From Desmodesmus armatus (Eukaryota > Chlorophyta > Chlorophyceae > Sphaeropleales > Scenedesmaceae): 64,000 bases of DNA. Position numbers and translations under genes: made by a program. Where the stretch lies: assembly GCA_007449985.2 (NCBI GenBank), contig VIIQ02000263.1, forward strand, positions 1-64,000, given 5' to 3'. How positions within the stretch are numbered: position 1 is the stretch's first letter; each line of letters opens with the position of its first letter. This document shows positions 1 through 12,174 of the stretch, in pieces. The notes beneath the pieces are model-generated. The model did not search any database. It was given only the letters and a program-made list of their open reading frames with translations, and had not been told where the DNA came from.

Positions 1-1492
1 AGCCCGCTTAGCATGCGGAAAAGCAGCGCCAGTGCGTTGCGCTGTGCACAGCTTGAACGTTGACATCGTCGGCGGCTTTGTAGATCTTGTCGAAGCCGTT
101 GAACACGTCCATGCTCATGAAGGTGGATACACCCTTGGGCGTGAGGGCCAGGTTGGCTCCACATCCTGACAGCGGCGGAACCACGCTGGCGCCCACTGCT
201 AGCCTGAGGTGCAAACGCAGCCGCAGCAGCAGCATCAGCAGCAGCAGCCGCCGCAGCAGCAGCAGCAGCAGCAGCAGCAAGCAGCAGCAGCAGCGGTCAG
301 TTTATGGTCAGAGTTTGTGGTCATCCTACACAGTGTGTCCTTCAACCCCAACCTTGAGTTGAGCTTTGCAAGATTGTGGCACAGGGTTAGCCTGATGGCA
401 TCAGGCCGATGCTGTTCAAAAGCAAGGTGTGTCTTTACCAAGGGCAAGCATGGCTCGGCTGAGTAATGGCATACGTTGATGCATGGGTAACACTCAGTGT
501 TGGCAAGTGCTACAAGGGCACTTGTTGACAAGGTCAGGCTTCGTCCTATTCTGCACACACTTACAAGCTTGTACATGAATACTATTACTTACTCTAGTAG
601 AGCACTGTGACCATGACCCTCATTGAACAAACTTGCACGCTATATCAAGTCAGTTGCCTGCAAGTCGCGCATAGTGCGCAAATGTTGGGGGCCCACCTGT
701 TTAGCCAGCTCCCTCTTGGGTGTGGCCGCCTGTTGGGCCAGCTCCGAGATGCGCGTGGCCTGTTTCTTGCCACGCTTGACAGTTGTGCATTATGAGCCTC
801 CAGCGCAGCAATGCGCCTCCTCAACCTCTGCAGGGCACACACAAAGCAACACCAACATCTTTTGACAACAAGCCGCTATGGCATGGACTTGACTGTAGTG
901 TAAGGTGGGCAGCACAAGCGAGGCTACTACACGTGCAGCATTAGTTGAGACACACGCCACCTGTCAGCCCTTCCTTCTTGTTGGTTTGATGGCCTTGCTT
1001 TTGAATGCTTTTGAACGCCGTTCATGGCATGTGTGCTTAGTAATCAAATCCTTTGCCAAAACTTGAAGCTCTTCTGTGACCAAGTGCTGGCACCACACAC
1101 AGCCCTCAAGTTGGCAGTAGCAGGGGTATGCCAGAACAGTGCAGCAGAATCCCAGGAGCACTTACCCTCTGCGAGAGCCTTGAGGCCATGTTGTACAGCA
1201 CAAACAGCATTGCGGCATTGGTGGCAACCTCCACGAGCAGTAGGCCCTCTGGGCCAAGGCCAGCCCTCAGGGCTGCAGTGAGAGTCCAGCTATGAGCGGT
1301 GACGTAGCTGAGCTTGGTAACACGGTACATGAAGGAAGTCATGAGGTACAGGAAGCTCAGTATCTGCTGTGGAATGGCCCAGAAAGTGTGCTGGCTGCAC
1401 CCATCGACACCTGGCGCTGCTGCTTCTGAGCAGGGCTGCTTCAGGCTGCCCCGAAGGACAGGCAGCACGTCTGCGAAGCTGAAATGACCCAT
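1..1492 (-). pseudogene. Left copy of a duplicated membrane/coiled-coil gene, frameshifted, cut by the window edge
   Basis: This is the left copy of a tandem pair; its partner lies at 3614-5521. Exon 1 (1166-1492) starts MGHFSFADVLPV, has two hydrophobic segments and ends at a GTAAGT donor in the same phase as the partner. Exon 2 (697-827) starts with RLRRRIAALEA, a coiled-coil beginning. Relative to the partner it lacks 10 bp after NAQLS, between two GTC triplets; after the gap the coiled coil continues in another frame down to the donor at 697. The last exon (about 1-165) shares FDKIYKAADDV with the partner, then loses 1 bp and reaches a stop. Beyond that the homologous sequence is legible only in the shifted frame. 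Two frame losses suggest a pseudogene, though assembly errors cannot be excluded. The function is unknown, and the 3' end lies outside the window. Confidence 0.6.
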
Positions 1493-1870
1493 TATTTTAT
1501 AGATAAAACCTGCTCAGAAGCGTGCTTGAATGCACTCGCAACTAGACTTTACGCCAACGCACAGTACACGTGGCAAGCACTTGCACTTGCGATGAAATAG
1601 AAAACACGCCACAGGAATAAAAGTGATTTACAAAGCAAACAGCACCAACTCTTCGTGATTAGGAGTAAGTCATTGGGCGCATTGCTACTGCTACGGCCCC
1701 AACCCTCACGCCCCCGCGTCACTCGCTACAGCCATAGCAGTATGCTGATCCAAATGTCAGCCTCATATATACGCCATTAATTGCTTATATGAACGAAAAT
1801 AGTATGTTTCCGGACGCCGTACGTGTCGACAGTACATCTGTACAAGCACCGTCACGTTCGAACGACTGTT
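1493..1870 (-). promoter_or_regulatory. Upstream region of the left copy, with blocks conserved in the right copy
   Basis: Three blocks match the region upstream of the right copy in the same order: about 1558-1600 (GTGGCAAGCACTTGC), about 1680-1707 (GCTACTGCTACGGCCC) and about 1813-1856 (GCCGTACGTGT and ACAAGCACCGTCACG). They are about 4.03 kb from their partners, the same offset as exon 1. They outlasted divergence of the sequence between them, so they may be promoter elements. No canonical TATA box is evident. Confidence 0.4.
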
Positions 1871-3613
1871 CCGACCTGCTGCGAAAGAGCACCGGCGGCC
1901 ATTATGTGGTGGTTGAGCAACTCCAGGAAGCACACTCACTGTGCGCCAGGCGGCTTGCACCATGCACAATGCACATTTTGCACGGTTTGCACAGTTCGCA
2001 CAATGCACAGTTTGCAGTTAGGGTACGTGTGTCACACACAGTGCAAGTGCACACAACAGCGGCTGTTGCATGTTGCCAGACACTGGCGAATGGCGCCCCA
2101 AGCGGAAATAGACTGATGGCTCCCACAAAACAGCGGGCATCCCATCGGAGTTCCAGCAGCTCAGTGCAGCTTTGCAAGTGCAGCACACAACAAACTGGTT
2201 CTCAGCGTGGTGCCGCACCGGTGCCCTGCTGCACCCTGTCCTCAGAATGCACTCACATGATACATGCAGATTTCATGAGGCATGCGTGGAGAAGCTGCAT
2301 CAAATCAAATCAAAGTTACACCTGTAGCTATGAAACTCAAGAGCTCATGCCAGCCATTCACTGATATCACGGAGATAGCACAACCACCCAGAAGGAACAA
2401 CATACTGAAGATCAAAACAGGATGGCAAGCACTTATGTAGTCGTTGTAGTCGATCCATCATGATTGACCCTCAATTGACCGGATGTATGGGCATGTGGCG
2501 TGCAAAGTTGCCTCACTGTTGCCTTTGCTTGTAACTGGCACTGTGCTTCATGGCCTGCTTGTATCATTTTTTCTGTTTTTTGCACTGAATGGTGTGGATT
2601 CTTGACGCACGTGCGTGCACCCTGTCAGCTGCATACTGTTTGGTCAATACCTGTCATCCAAGGTGCAGGCGATTGCCTCTCAGCCGATGGCGTGTCACCG
2701 CATTGCCTTGTCCCCTACTAGCTGCATGTGCCCCTCCAATGTGTGTGCTACTTGAGACTCCTGGTTGCAAGTCAGCGAACCTCAGCAGAGAAGTATCTTA
2801 TTTCAACATACAAACCTGCACAGGTGCCGTATCATACGGCCGTATGATACAGGCTGTGACAGACAGAGCCAAAATGCAATCGCGCATACGGTATCCCATT
2901 TATTCTACTGCTGCCCAGGCCAAAGTGATACAGATAGGCATCAGTTTTGCCATCACATGCCAGGACTTCTGCAAGACATGTACCATTTGGGCCAAGCAGC
3001 AATGCTCTAGTTATGACAAGGACCCCTTGTAAAGGTATGGGGCATCATTTGCCAACATGCAACAACCATGACAAACAAACATCAGAGATGTGAAATGTGT
3101 GCAGATGTCACGATGAACATAAGCATGCACATGTTTATTGGAGCTCAGCGGCTGAGCACCTGCCGATGCTGTCACCAAATGCAATGCACAACACAGCCGT
3201 AACGACTGCTACAAGAGCCAGTCACTTACTGGGAAGATCACAGCTGGCCTTCAAGCTTCCAGTGACTGCCAACTGACTTGTCACAACTCCGTGACAGTGG
3301 AGTACCCACAACAGTGTGACACACGATGTGCAGTTGGTGCCGCACCAATCTGGGCCAGATGCAGTGTACTGGTACACGACACTGACAGTCAAATCCTCAG
3401 GTACACATTTATTTGGTATGACCAATTTCTCAGGCTGCAACTCTAACAAGTCACTATCAGGACTCTGCTACCAGACTAGTCAAGCCCATAACGGTGGCTG
3501 TCACAACAGCAGCGGCTGCGCATACCAAAGCTCACATGTGTGCAACAAGCGCGGTGTTCAGCACGCTCCCTGGCAGGGCGTATTGACATCGCACACTATT
3601 GGTATCAGCATGA
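1871..3613. other. Intergenic spacer between the two gene copies
   Basis: No convincing gene is visible. There are short TTTGCACA/GCACAATGCACAG-type repeats around 1960-2050 and one perfect 22-bp palindrome (2829-2850). A 102-codon ORF at 3316-3624 has no recognisable domain and no splice context. Confidence 0.5.
2829..2850. repeat. Perfect 22-bp palindrome
   Basis: The sequence GTATCATACGG is followed directly by its exact reverse complement CCGTATGATAC. It lies in the spacer between the gene copies. It could be a dimeric protein-binding site or chance; no flanking repeats or target-site duplication are visible. Confidence 0.7.
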
Positions 3614-4178
3614 CTAAACCATGACACATTCCTTCTGCATCAGCAGAGCCAGCATGAGCATTGCAGCCACGCGGGTGTGCTTGAGATCATACAGATTTGC
3701 CACATCAGCCCCCACCATCTGCACCATCAGTGCCTCAAGCTGCTGGCTGTCCCACTTCGTGAAAAACCTGTTGCTCAGTGTAGACCATGCGACTCGCTCC
3801 ACATCTCCCAGAACAGAAAGCAGAGCAGCACGCACCTCACCACGCAGGGTTGGGTTGACGGCAAGCCCGCTCAGCATGCGCACAAGCAGCGCCAGTGTGT
3901 TGCGCTTTGCAGCAGCTTGAACGTCGTCGGCGCACTTGTGGATCTTGTCAAAGTTGCTGAACAGTTTGAGGATGTCGGACACCTCCGCATCGCTCACTGC
4001 AGCTTGGTTCTGTGTCCTGCCGTCAGCCCTCCCCTTGGCTGCGAAGTCGACCAGGGGTGCCAGGGCCAGGCTTGCTCAACATCAAGGCCCAGCTTGGCGG
4101 AATCAGCCCCGAGCTGGAGCACGCTGCCAACCTGTGGCATAGTAGCATCAGCAGCAGCACAGCAGCACAGCAGGAGCG

Positions 4179-4209
<31 letters not shown>

Positions 4210-5521
4210 CAGCAGCAAGCGAGCAAGTTGTCTTCAGACCTTAGTTGGGTTGTCCTGGGATGAAGCCTGGCCTGATGCTGTCCAAAGGCAGACGCTTGCT
4301 CAAACTGTGAGAGGCAAGCCACGCATACAAGCTTTGGAAGCATGGATGGGACTCCCATTTGTACCAACTGTGACAAGTGCACTTGCCGCTACTACGAGGC
4401 TTGTAGTCTGCAATTGGCCTACGCCCATGAATGGTTCCTGGGCCCCGGCAAACCTGCAGACTACGAGCCTGGTAGCAGCAGCAAGTGCACTTGTCACAGC
4501 TGGTACAGATCCCATTGATAGGTATGCACACACACATTTGAAACTGTTGAACCGAAACACGATGCTCTTGCAGCAACCTCGGTCTGTGTCAGCATGATGT
4601 TGTCACCATGGCACCGCATGCCAACAACCGTAAGGTGTCTCATTGACCCATATTCAATGAATGCCAAGCTAGTAGCTGCACACTTTGTGCACAAGATGAT
4701 GTTGAGGAGGTGTGGCACACCTGTTGAGTCAGGTCCTTGTTGAACTTGGTGAGCTCCAGGTTGCTCCTGGTCAGCTTCTTGACATCAGTCGACAGTTTTG
4801 CATTACTTGCCTCCAGTGCAGCGATGCGCCTTTTCAGCCTCTGCACAGCACCCACACAAGAGCAACACTCACACCAGTTGACAACCGCTGAGCGCATGAA
4901 GTTGACAGTCAAGTTGGTACTGTGGACACAAGTAGTTTCAATGCTACATGTGCAGCAGTAGCAAGACACATGCGCCCTGTCAGCTCTTGCTTTCTGGTTT
5001 TTAGACACCCTGCTGTTCAAATGTTTCAAAGCGTGTGTTTGTCTTTCTGCCAACCCTTTGCAAGCTCAGCTTGTCAGTCGGACTGTGCACAGGTGCTGGC
5101 ACCACACTCAACCCTGATTTACCAACTGGCAGCAGCAGTGCAGAACGAAGACAGGATCACTTACCCTCTGGGCGAACCTCGAGGCCACGTCGTACAGCAC
5201 GAACATCAGCACTGCGTTGGTAGCAACCTCCACCAGCAGCAGGCCCTCTGGGCCCATGCCCCCCCTCAGCGCTGCAGTGCGAGCCAAGGCATGCACAAAG
5301 CTGTGCGCTGCAACGAGGGTGAGCTTCGTGAAACGGTACCAGAACGCTGCCGTGAGGTACATGAGGGTTGCACAGAAGTAAACGAAGCCCAATGCTTTCT
5401 GTGGGATGCCCCAGAGCATGCCATGCTGGCTGCACCCATTGACACCTGGCACTGCTGTTGCTGAGCAGGGCTTGGTGCTGCCCCGAAGGAAAGGCAGCAC
5501 GTCTGGGAAGGTAAGACCCAT
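3614..5521 (-). CDS. Uncharacterised membrane protein with coiled coil (right copy of the tandem pair)
   Basis: I do not recognise this family. Exon 1 (5165-5521, 119 codons from ATG, MGLTFPDVLPF) has hydrophobic segments near residues 45-65 (LGFVYFCATLMYL) and 100-118 (LLLVEVATNAVLMFVLY), so it is probably an integral membrane protein. Exon 2 (4721-4840, 40 codons, phase 0 at both ends) is a charged coiled coil (RLKRRIAALEASNAKL). The last exon starts near 4074, runs to a TAG at 3614-3616, and encodes a helical domain including NFDKIHKCADDV and LALLVRMLSGLAVNP. The exon 1 donor (GTAAGT) and exon 2 acceptor (TGCAG) are clear. The acceptor of the last exon is not resolved, because the two copies differ there and the good frame has stops just upstream. 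Introns contain a CAG tract and a fold-back element but no poly-G/C tracts. Coding is supported by the diverged paralogue next door. Confidence 0.6.
4175..4218. repeat. CAG/CTG trinucleotide tract in intron 2 of the right copy
   Basis: A short run of CAG units lies just upstream, in sense direction, of the last exon. The left copy has a related CAG-rich stretch at about 220-295, so the tract predates the duplication. Confidence 0.75.
4344..4516. repeat. Fold-back (inverted-repeat) element in intron 2 of the right copy
   Basis: Arms at about 4344-4420 and 4447-4516 are near-perfect reverse complements; both contain TGTGACAAGTGCACTTGC and GTAGTCTGCA, separated by about 26 bp. As a result both strands read similar peptides through it. 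The corresponding intron of the left copy lacks the arms, which fits insertion after duplication. A small MITE-like element is possible, but no target-site duplication was identified. Confidence 0.65.
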
Positions 5522-5905
5522 TGTGTCTTAATAGAACTGTCTCAGAAGCTTGCTGTGAATAGACACGTAACCAACTTCAAGCAAACGTACAGTACAGGTG
5601 GCAAGCACTTGCAATTGCGATAGAATAGATACGTCGCCAACAAAAATTTGAGGGTTAGGACAGACAACAACACCTCGTGCTGGTTCGGAGTATGATAAGT
5701 CACTGGTCTCGTGGCTACTGCTACGGCCCTAAGCCCTCGACCGCGGCATTCGCTACATCCTTACTAGTCTGCTGCTATTTTTTGATAAGAACCTTTATTG
5801 TTATATGTTCGAAAGTACTTTGTATCTTATTTGAAAGCCGTACGTGTGTTGTTGCTGATGCTGTACTTGGCGACAGTACATATGCACAAGCACCGTCACG
5901 GCGTG
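5522..5905 (-). promoter_or_regulatory. Upstream region of the right copy, with the same conserved blocks
   Basis: Counterpart of 1493-1870: blocks at about 5587-5630, 5711-5740 and 5835-5905 match those above the left copy, with weaker sequence between. This sets the left-copy coordinates plus about 4030 bp as the duplication offset and suggests that the duplication included the promoter. Any regulatory role is inferred only from conservation between the two copies. Confidence 0.4.
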
Positions 5906-6916
5906 AGCCCTGCAATTTGCACTTTCGACCGGCTGTGATCTGCGATAGCTGACTCTCACTTTACCAGCAAGCCAAATTTGAGGTTCATATACACTGTGCA
6001 CCAAGCTGCGTTGCACAAAGCACGCCTCCAGAGCCAAACCTTTCTTCTTTTCAGGAACCAGCCAGGTGGCTGTCACAGACAACACGGTCATCCATTTTGA
6101 CCACAACCCCAACCATATGTTGTACAGGTGACAAAACATGCAAACCTCCAAGCAGTTCTGGCCAGAGCCACTCGGGCTTGCGGTTTTGCTGCTGCACTGC
6201 TGTTGCTGCTGCTGCTACTGCTGCTACACCACAGCTTGTGAGGTCAGCACGTGCTCCATGCCAGGTTGCAGCAGTGCAGGTGGTGCCCTGTAGCCGTCCG
6301 CCAGGTGCTGCCCTGCACACACACACACAGACCGCAACAACAAGAGGAAGATCAGCAGTGTTGAGACCGTCTCAGTTTTGATGCTGGCGGTGTCATGCAT
6401 GTGTCACCACCCCCTAGCGTCTCAGCACCTGCGTGTGGCAGTTTCTACTGTTGAGACTGTGCATGCTCATGTACACGGGACACAGCAACACAACAACCAA
6501 CAAATGATTTCAATTCAGACATCGCCCTTTACAAGCAACAGTCGTTCGTTTACAAGTGCCACAGTAACATCTAGCCGCCAGATGTATCGTTCCAGCATGT
6601 TGAGCAGGCATGCACAGTGTGCAGCCAACGAGACTGCTAGTGCTAATGTTGAGAGCGATTCAACGTCACCACGTAGCAGTCTCTCTGAATGCACTGTGCA
6701 TGCCTGCTCAACAAGTTGGGACTGCTGCTGCCCCCTCCCCCTCCCCCCTTCTCCCTCCTCCCCCCTTCTCCCTCCTCCCCCCTTCTCCCTCCTCCCCCCT
6801 CCCCCCTTCTCCCTCCTCCCCCCTTCTCCCTCCTCCCCCCTTCTCCCCCCTCCCCCCTCCCCCCTTCTCCCTCCTCCCTTGTTCTCCCTCCTCCGCCAAT
6901 CCCCCCTTCCAGCTTC

Positions 6917-6950
<34 letters not shown>

Positions 6951-7248
6951 CGCTCCCCATGGCCACCCCCTCTCACCCCCCCCCCCACACACACACACCC
7001 CACCCCACCCCTACCTGTGTGCTGCCAGGTACTGCACCGCCTCCCTGAGGCTCTCAGGTGAGTTGTACAGGGTTGATGCAGCTGTTGATAGCCTGCCCTG
7101 GCTAGCAGTGGGGTATCAATTCGGGTCCCACCCACCCACCTGTTGTGCTTATCACCCCCCCCCCCCCCCCCACCCACCCCCACCCACCCACACACACACA
7201 TGTCACATCCTTGGATGGTAGATGCATCGGCTGGATGCACTCCCTTGT
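5906..7248. other. Region downstream of the thioesterase gene, with poly-C and CTCCC tracts
   Basis: It contains a long CCCCTTCTCCCTC repeat (about 6725-6950, ending in a long C run), a C/CA-rich tract (about 6975-7010 and 7150-7200) and an echo of the last ACOT9-type exon at 7013-7058. An alternative terminal exon could lie at 6224-6312 (acceptor in a GT-rich tract), but its phase does not fit the preceding exon. TTACA at about 6525-6550 would be a TGTAA polyadenylation signal on the minus strand. No other gene is seen. Confidence 0.4.
7013..7058 (-). repeat. 3' exon-edge echo of the thioesterase's last clear exon
   Basis: It repeats the final codons of exon 7259-7365 (PESLREAVQYLAAHR) plus a GT donor, about 245 bp downstream in sense direction. 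It lacks the upstream part of the exon and an acceptor, so it is not a complete exon. Confidence 0.75.
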
Positions 7249-8678
7249 CTACACACACCTGTGTGCTGCCAGGTACTGCACCGCCTCCCTGAGGCTCTCA
7301 GGCTCCACAGCACGCAGCGGGTGGTGGCCAACAGCACAAAACACAAAGCTGAAGTCATTCGTCACCTGAAACACACAGCAGCAGCAGCATCAACAGCAGC
7401 AGCAACGGCAAAAAGTACTTTTAAGTCTTCACAGTCGCCAGGATCAACTGTCAAGTTCTGTGTGGTACCTGTCATATGTGCAAACATGTGTACTGAGCTT
7501 CCCTGACCATTCATACCCAACATTGTTACCCCCCCACACACACACACAAACACACACACAACAAGTCAGACCTCAGCCACTTTGTTCACACTCACGCTGG
7601 CATGCAGCTCTGAAGGTCTCTCCAGCAGCTGCTGGTGCTTCGTGGCCACAACACTCACACGCAACAGGTGGCCTGATGTGTACACAACCTGACAGGGGCG
7701 AAGGGCAGGATGCACCCAGCATAAGCAGTGGGATCAACAACCACGATGAGATGCATTACTTCGCGGTTGCTCATCAGTACAGGGCTAGGGAGTCACACAT
7801 GCACAACTTGAGAGCACCAGCAACACTCCAAAGTTACTGTAGAGTACACAGCAGCGTCTCGACGTGCAGCCCAAACCCAGCCAATGAGGGTTGTCGCCCA
7901 TCACCTCTCCCCTGGCCCCCTCCGCCAACCCCCTCCCCTCACCTTAGCCCTGAATGACAGCACACAGCCAATGGGCACAGGCCTCCTGAAGCTGACGTCA
8001 CCCAGCGCTACAGCCTCACAGTGACGACCTTTGGGGGGGAGGGGGGCAGGGGGGGGGGGGGGGGGCAAGGAGGGGGGGGCACAAAGGACAGGATCGGTTG
8101 GATTACGTGTGTGCACTGCTGTCCATCCTGCAACCGCAAAACAACACTGGGGGGGGGGGGGGGGGCACAAAAAGGGGGGGGGGGGGCACATGTGAGGTCT
8201 GTTGTCCATCCTGCAACCGCACCACATCAATGCATAACAGGGTGAAGTTACAGAAGATCACTCTCCGTCACGCTGGCACAGGCTTAGCAACAGTACCCCC
8301 CCCCCCCCCCCCCCCCCCCCCACCCCACCCCACCCCCAAAATCCACGTGAACCCTCTGCTTATGTTGCCGATTGAGTGTACTGCCTTACTGTGCATGCCT
8401 CCTGCCCCCGATCGATTAGCCCTCTTGCCCCCACCCACTCACCCCTATCCTGTCTCCCCCACCCCCCACCCCTATATGTCCCACCTGAGTGCAGCACTGC
8501 GGTGCTGTATGCCAGTTCTGCCGCTAGACGCAGCAGGTGTCCCCCAAAGATGTTGTTAGCGTTGTTCCTGTCCTGTGCATGCATCACGGCCAGGTGGCCC
8601 TGGCTGGTGCACGACATGGGCACTGCTGCAGCAGCGGGGGCACTGCAGGTACGGCGGCAGAAGAAAAGCAGCAGGGGC

Positions 8679-8737
<59 letters not shown>

Positions 8738-9501
8738 GGTGATGTGCTGCATGCAAGGAGGTTGACGGGCAAGGCGATGATGGAGTTTCAGGGGCAAGGG
8801 GGGGGGGGGGGAATGGGAGCTGGGGTGGATCAACAGTGCATCACCGCTAGGTGGCCCTGGCTGGTGCACGACATGGGCACTGCAGTTGCAGGGACACTAC
8901 GGGTACCACGGCAGCAGCGGCAGCAGAAGAGGAGCAGCAGCAGAAACAGCAGCAGAAACAGCAGCAGAATCTGGAGCACCAGCAGGAAAATATTCCATTC
9001 AAGGAGGTTGACAGGCAATGCGGTGGGTGGGTGGGGGAGCGGGGGGCTGGAGGGCTGGGCAGTGTATCTCATAGATAGCATGTGTGGATGGCGCTGGCTG
9101 GTGGAGTGACAGCACCCACATTTCTCCCTCCGTATGCACTGACTGTGGCAGTAACAAACCTGTGACAACTCCCTTCAAAAGCCAGCACAGATTGTACCTT
9201 GTGCCTCTGTTACTGCATTACATGCCTCACCTGCTGCCGTCCTGCCGCTGCTGCTGCTGCTGCCTGCTGGCCAGTGCAGCTGCCCCCTCCTCCTGCTGCT
9301 GCTCCCGCTGTATCTGCTGCTGCAGCTGAGCCTCTGCCAGTTGGTACAGCAGGTGGACCTCCTCCGGACCAGGCTCCACCCCACTCAGTAAACTGGTCTG
9401 GTTGCGCTTGGCACGGTGTGCAGCAGCACGAGCAGCAGCTGCAAGGCAGAAAAAATGAAGGCAAGCATGTGCATAGTGTTGTGTTGCAAAGAGAGCTTCG
9501 G

Positions 9502-9539
<38 letters not shown>

Positions 9540-12123
9540 AGTGTTGAGTTGCCGTTGAAATCTCATCCCACTGCCCCTTGCACCCCCAAGCCTCTGCCAG
9601 CTGGTACAGCAGGTGGACCCCGTCGGGACCAGGCTTAACTCCACTCAACAGACTGGTTTGGTTGCGCTTTACACGGTGCGCAACAGCACGAGCAGCAGCT
9701 GTGGGGCAGTGAAAAGGAGGGCATGTGTGTACCGAGTGTTGTGTTTTGTGTTAAGATCATATCAACTCATGATGAGTTTGTGGTTGGAACAGTACAGCTG
9801 CATTCTACTGCCCCCCCCCCCCACCCACCCCACCCCACCCCCACTCCCACCCCCCACTCAAGGGCTCAACCCCACTCAACAGGCTGGTCTGGGAGCGCTT
9901 CGCCCGGTGAGCAGCAGCATGAGCAGCAGCATGAGCTGCAGCAGCATGACCTGCACATATGAGGAGGGTGAGGGTATAGACAGAGAACGTGCAGTCAGCC
10001 GTCACATGAGCCCTTTGCGCACTGCACATTGCGCGGGCACTGGTGGAGGGTGGCAGTGGACGTTTTGGCTGCATCCCCCCCCCCCACCACCCCCACCACC
10101 CCCACATACAACCCCAACCCACCCACCCACAGGCTGGTCTTGTTGGCACTGTGTGCAGCAGCGCGGGCAGCAGCTTCAGGGCAGTAAAAATGAGGGTGAG
10201 GTGGGTGGGTGGTGGGTGGTGGGTGGTGTGAGGTTTGGTGCCGCATGCAGGACTCCATGTTCAGCACAAGGGGGGGGGATTCCTATATTCAGCACGGCTA
10301 TTGCGAGTGTGCTGGGTTAACCGGGCGGCACTTCTTTCGTGGTCACGTACCTGGCAGTTCCCAGGAAATGTATGGCAGCAGGCACGGGGAGCTTCTGTAC
10401 ACATCTGCAGCTGCAACCCCCCCCCCCCTCCGCAGGGGGGCACATACACATACAGAAGCGACTTATCGGCTTGACCCAAGCTCAGTGCCATGCACAAACA
10501 CACACCCTCCATCCCTCTGCCCTCAGGCATCCCTCCCACCTGTGTCAAAGTGCTGCTGCTGCAGTTTCGACTCCGGCACAACAGCAGGCACCCCCCAAGC
10601 TGGACCCTCCACCTTCTGCTGCTGTTGCTGCTGCTGCTGCAGCTGCTGCTGGGATTTTGCCAGCACCATCACAAAATGCGCCACAGCCCTGGGTGTCCAC
10701 TTGACTGCTGCTGCACCATCGCTGCCGTCATCTGCAGCTGCTGCTGCTGCTGCTGTTGCTGCTGCCTCTGCTGTGTGCACTGCTGGTGGTGCTGTTGACA
10801 GCTCCACGAGGACCTCCATGCTGGACTTGCCTGACCAACACACCTGGGGGTGGGTGGTGGTGGTGGTGGGGGTGGGGGGGGGGGGTCGAAAGAGGCATCA
10901 GGAAAGAACATCAGAACATGAGCAAGCGTGGTGTAGAAGGGTATGAAAAGGGGGTGTTCAGGTTCATGTCGAGTGCAGGAGGTGCAGATGTGACATCTGA
11001 GATGTCCATATGAGATCACACTCAAGCCTGTGTGTACTGCTGGTGGTGCTGTTGACAACTCCACTAAGACCTCCATGCTGGACTTGCCCGACCAACACAC
11101 CTGGCACGCGGGGGGAAGGGGGAAGTTAACAATCAACAGGGGGGGGGGGTGGGTTGACAGAGAGGGGGGGGGGTCACAGAGAGGGGGGGGGGATTTCACA
11201 GGAACGGGGGGGGGGGGGGGGGATACACAGAAAGGGAGGGGGGTGACAGAGAGGGGGTTGACAGAGAGGAGGGGGGGGGGGATCACAGAGATGCATCAGG
11301 GAGGAAGGGACGTCAGAACAGAGGTCAACGGGTTATGGCGGATTGCGGAAGGCAAGGGTGCCCAGTGCAATTGCCGAGTGACCATACAAGTTATGATTCC
11401 CTCTGGCTTCTGAAGTAAATCATCACAGGTAGCCCACCCGGCATCCATCCCCCCCTCCCCCCCTCCCTTTCCAGGCACCCAACCCCAGAGCAGCACCCAC
11501 CTGTCCCTACATGCCGATGTCTGCTGTAATCATTGCTGAGCCCTTCACCCCCACCCCCCGGCAAAACCCTACACACATCAACGGATGCACCATGCAGGCT
11601 GCATGCCCTCACCACCAACCCCCACATGCTGAAAGCATGCACCAAAGCTGATGCCCCCCCCTCCCCCTAAAAACACAACTCCCCCCCCCTTCAATTCCAG
11701 TCAACAGCGCACCTGTCCCACCATGCGCAGGTCTGAGTGAATGCTGAGGGGGTACTGCGTCACACAGACAATCACCCACCAGATTCTGCATCATGTAGGC
11801 TTGACATGCATGCATGCTCCCTTAACCCACTCCCCACCTGCCAAAAGAAGCCACGCCAGCTGACCCCCCCCCCCCCCCCCTGTCCACCCTCCCCCCCATC
11901 TAAACCCTACCCCCCCCCCCCCCCCCCCCCCCCCGCGCCCCCTTGGCGTCCTGATCCAGTGAACAACCCACCTGTCCCACCATGCGCAGGTCTGAGTGAA
12001 TGCTGAGGGGGTACTGCGTCACATCAACTGACACTCGACGCGACAGCTGGCGACGCAGCAGCAGCTCGGCATCACCCTCCTGCTGCTGCTGCTGCTGCAT
12101 GGGGCCCCACCCCTGCGGCAACC

Positions 12124-12174
<51 letters not shown>

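Noticed and set aside
3316..3624. 102-codon plus-strand ORF downstream of the right gene copy
   Set aside because: No homology recognised, no splice context, and its end overlaps the last codons of the opposite gene.
6515..7258. Long minus-strand Gly/Arg/Glu-rich ORF and its plus-strand Pro/Ser-rich counterparts
   Set aside because: They only read through the CTCCC and poly-C tracts; no splice chain or domain.
10344..10415. Possible thioesterase exon (KLPVPAAIHFLGTA)
   Set aside because: Flanking exons 10540-10843 and 9231-9438 already join in phase, and the family has no segment for it here.
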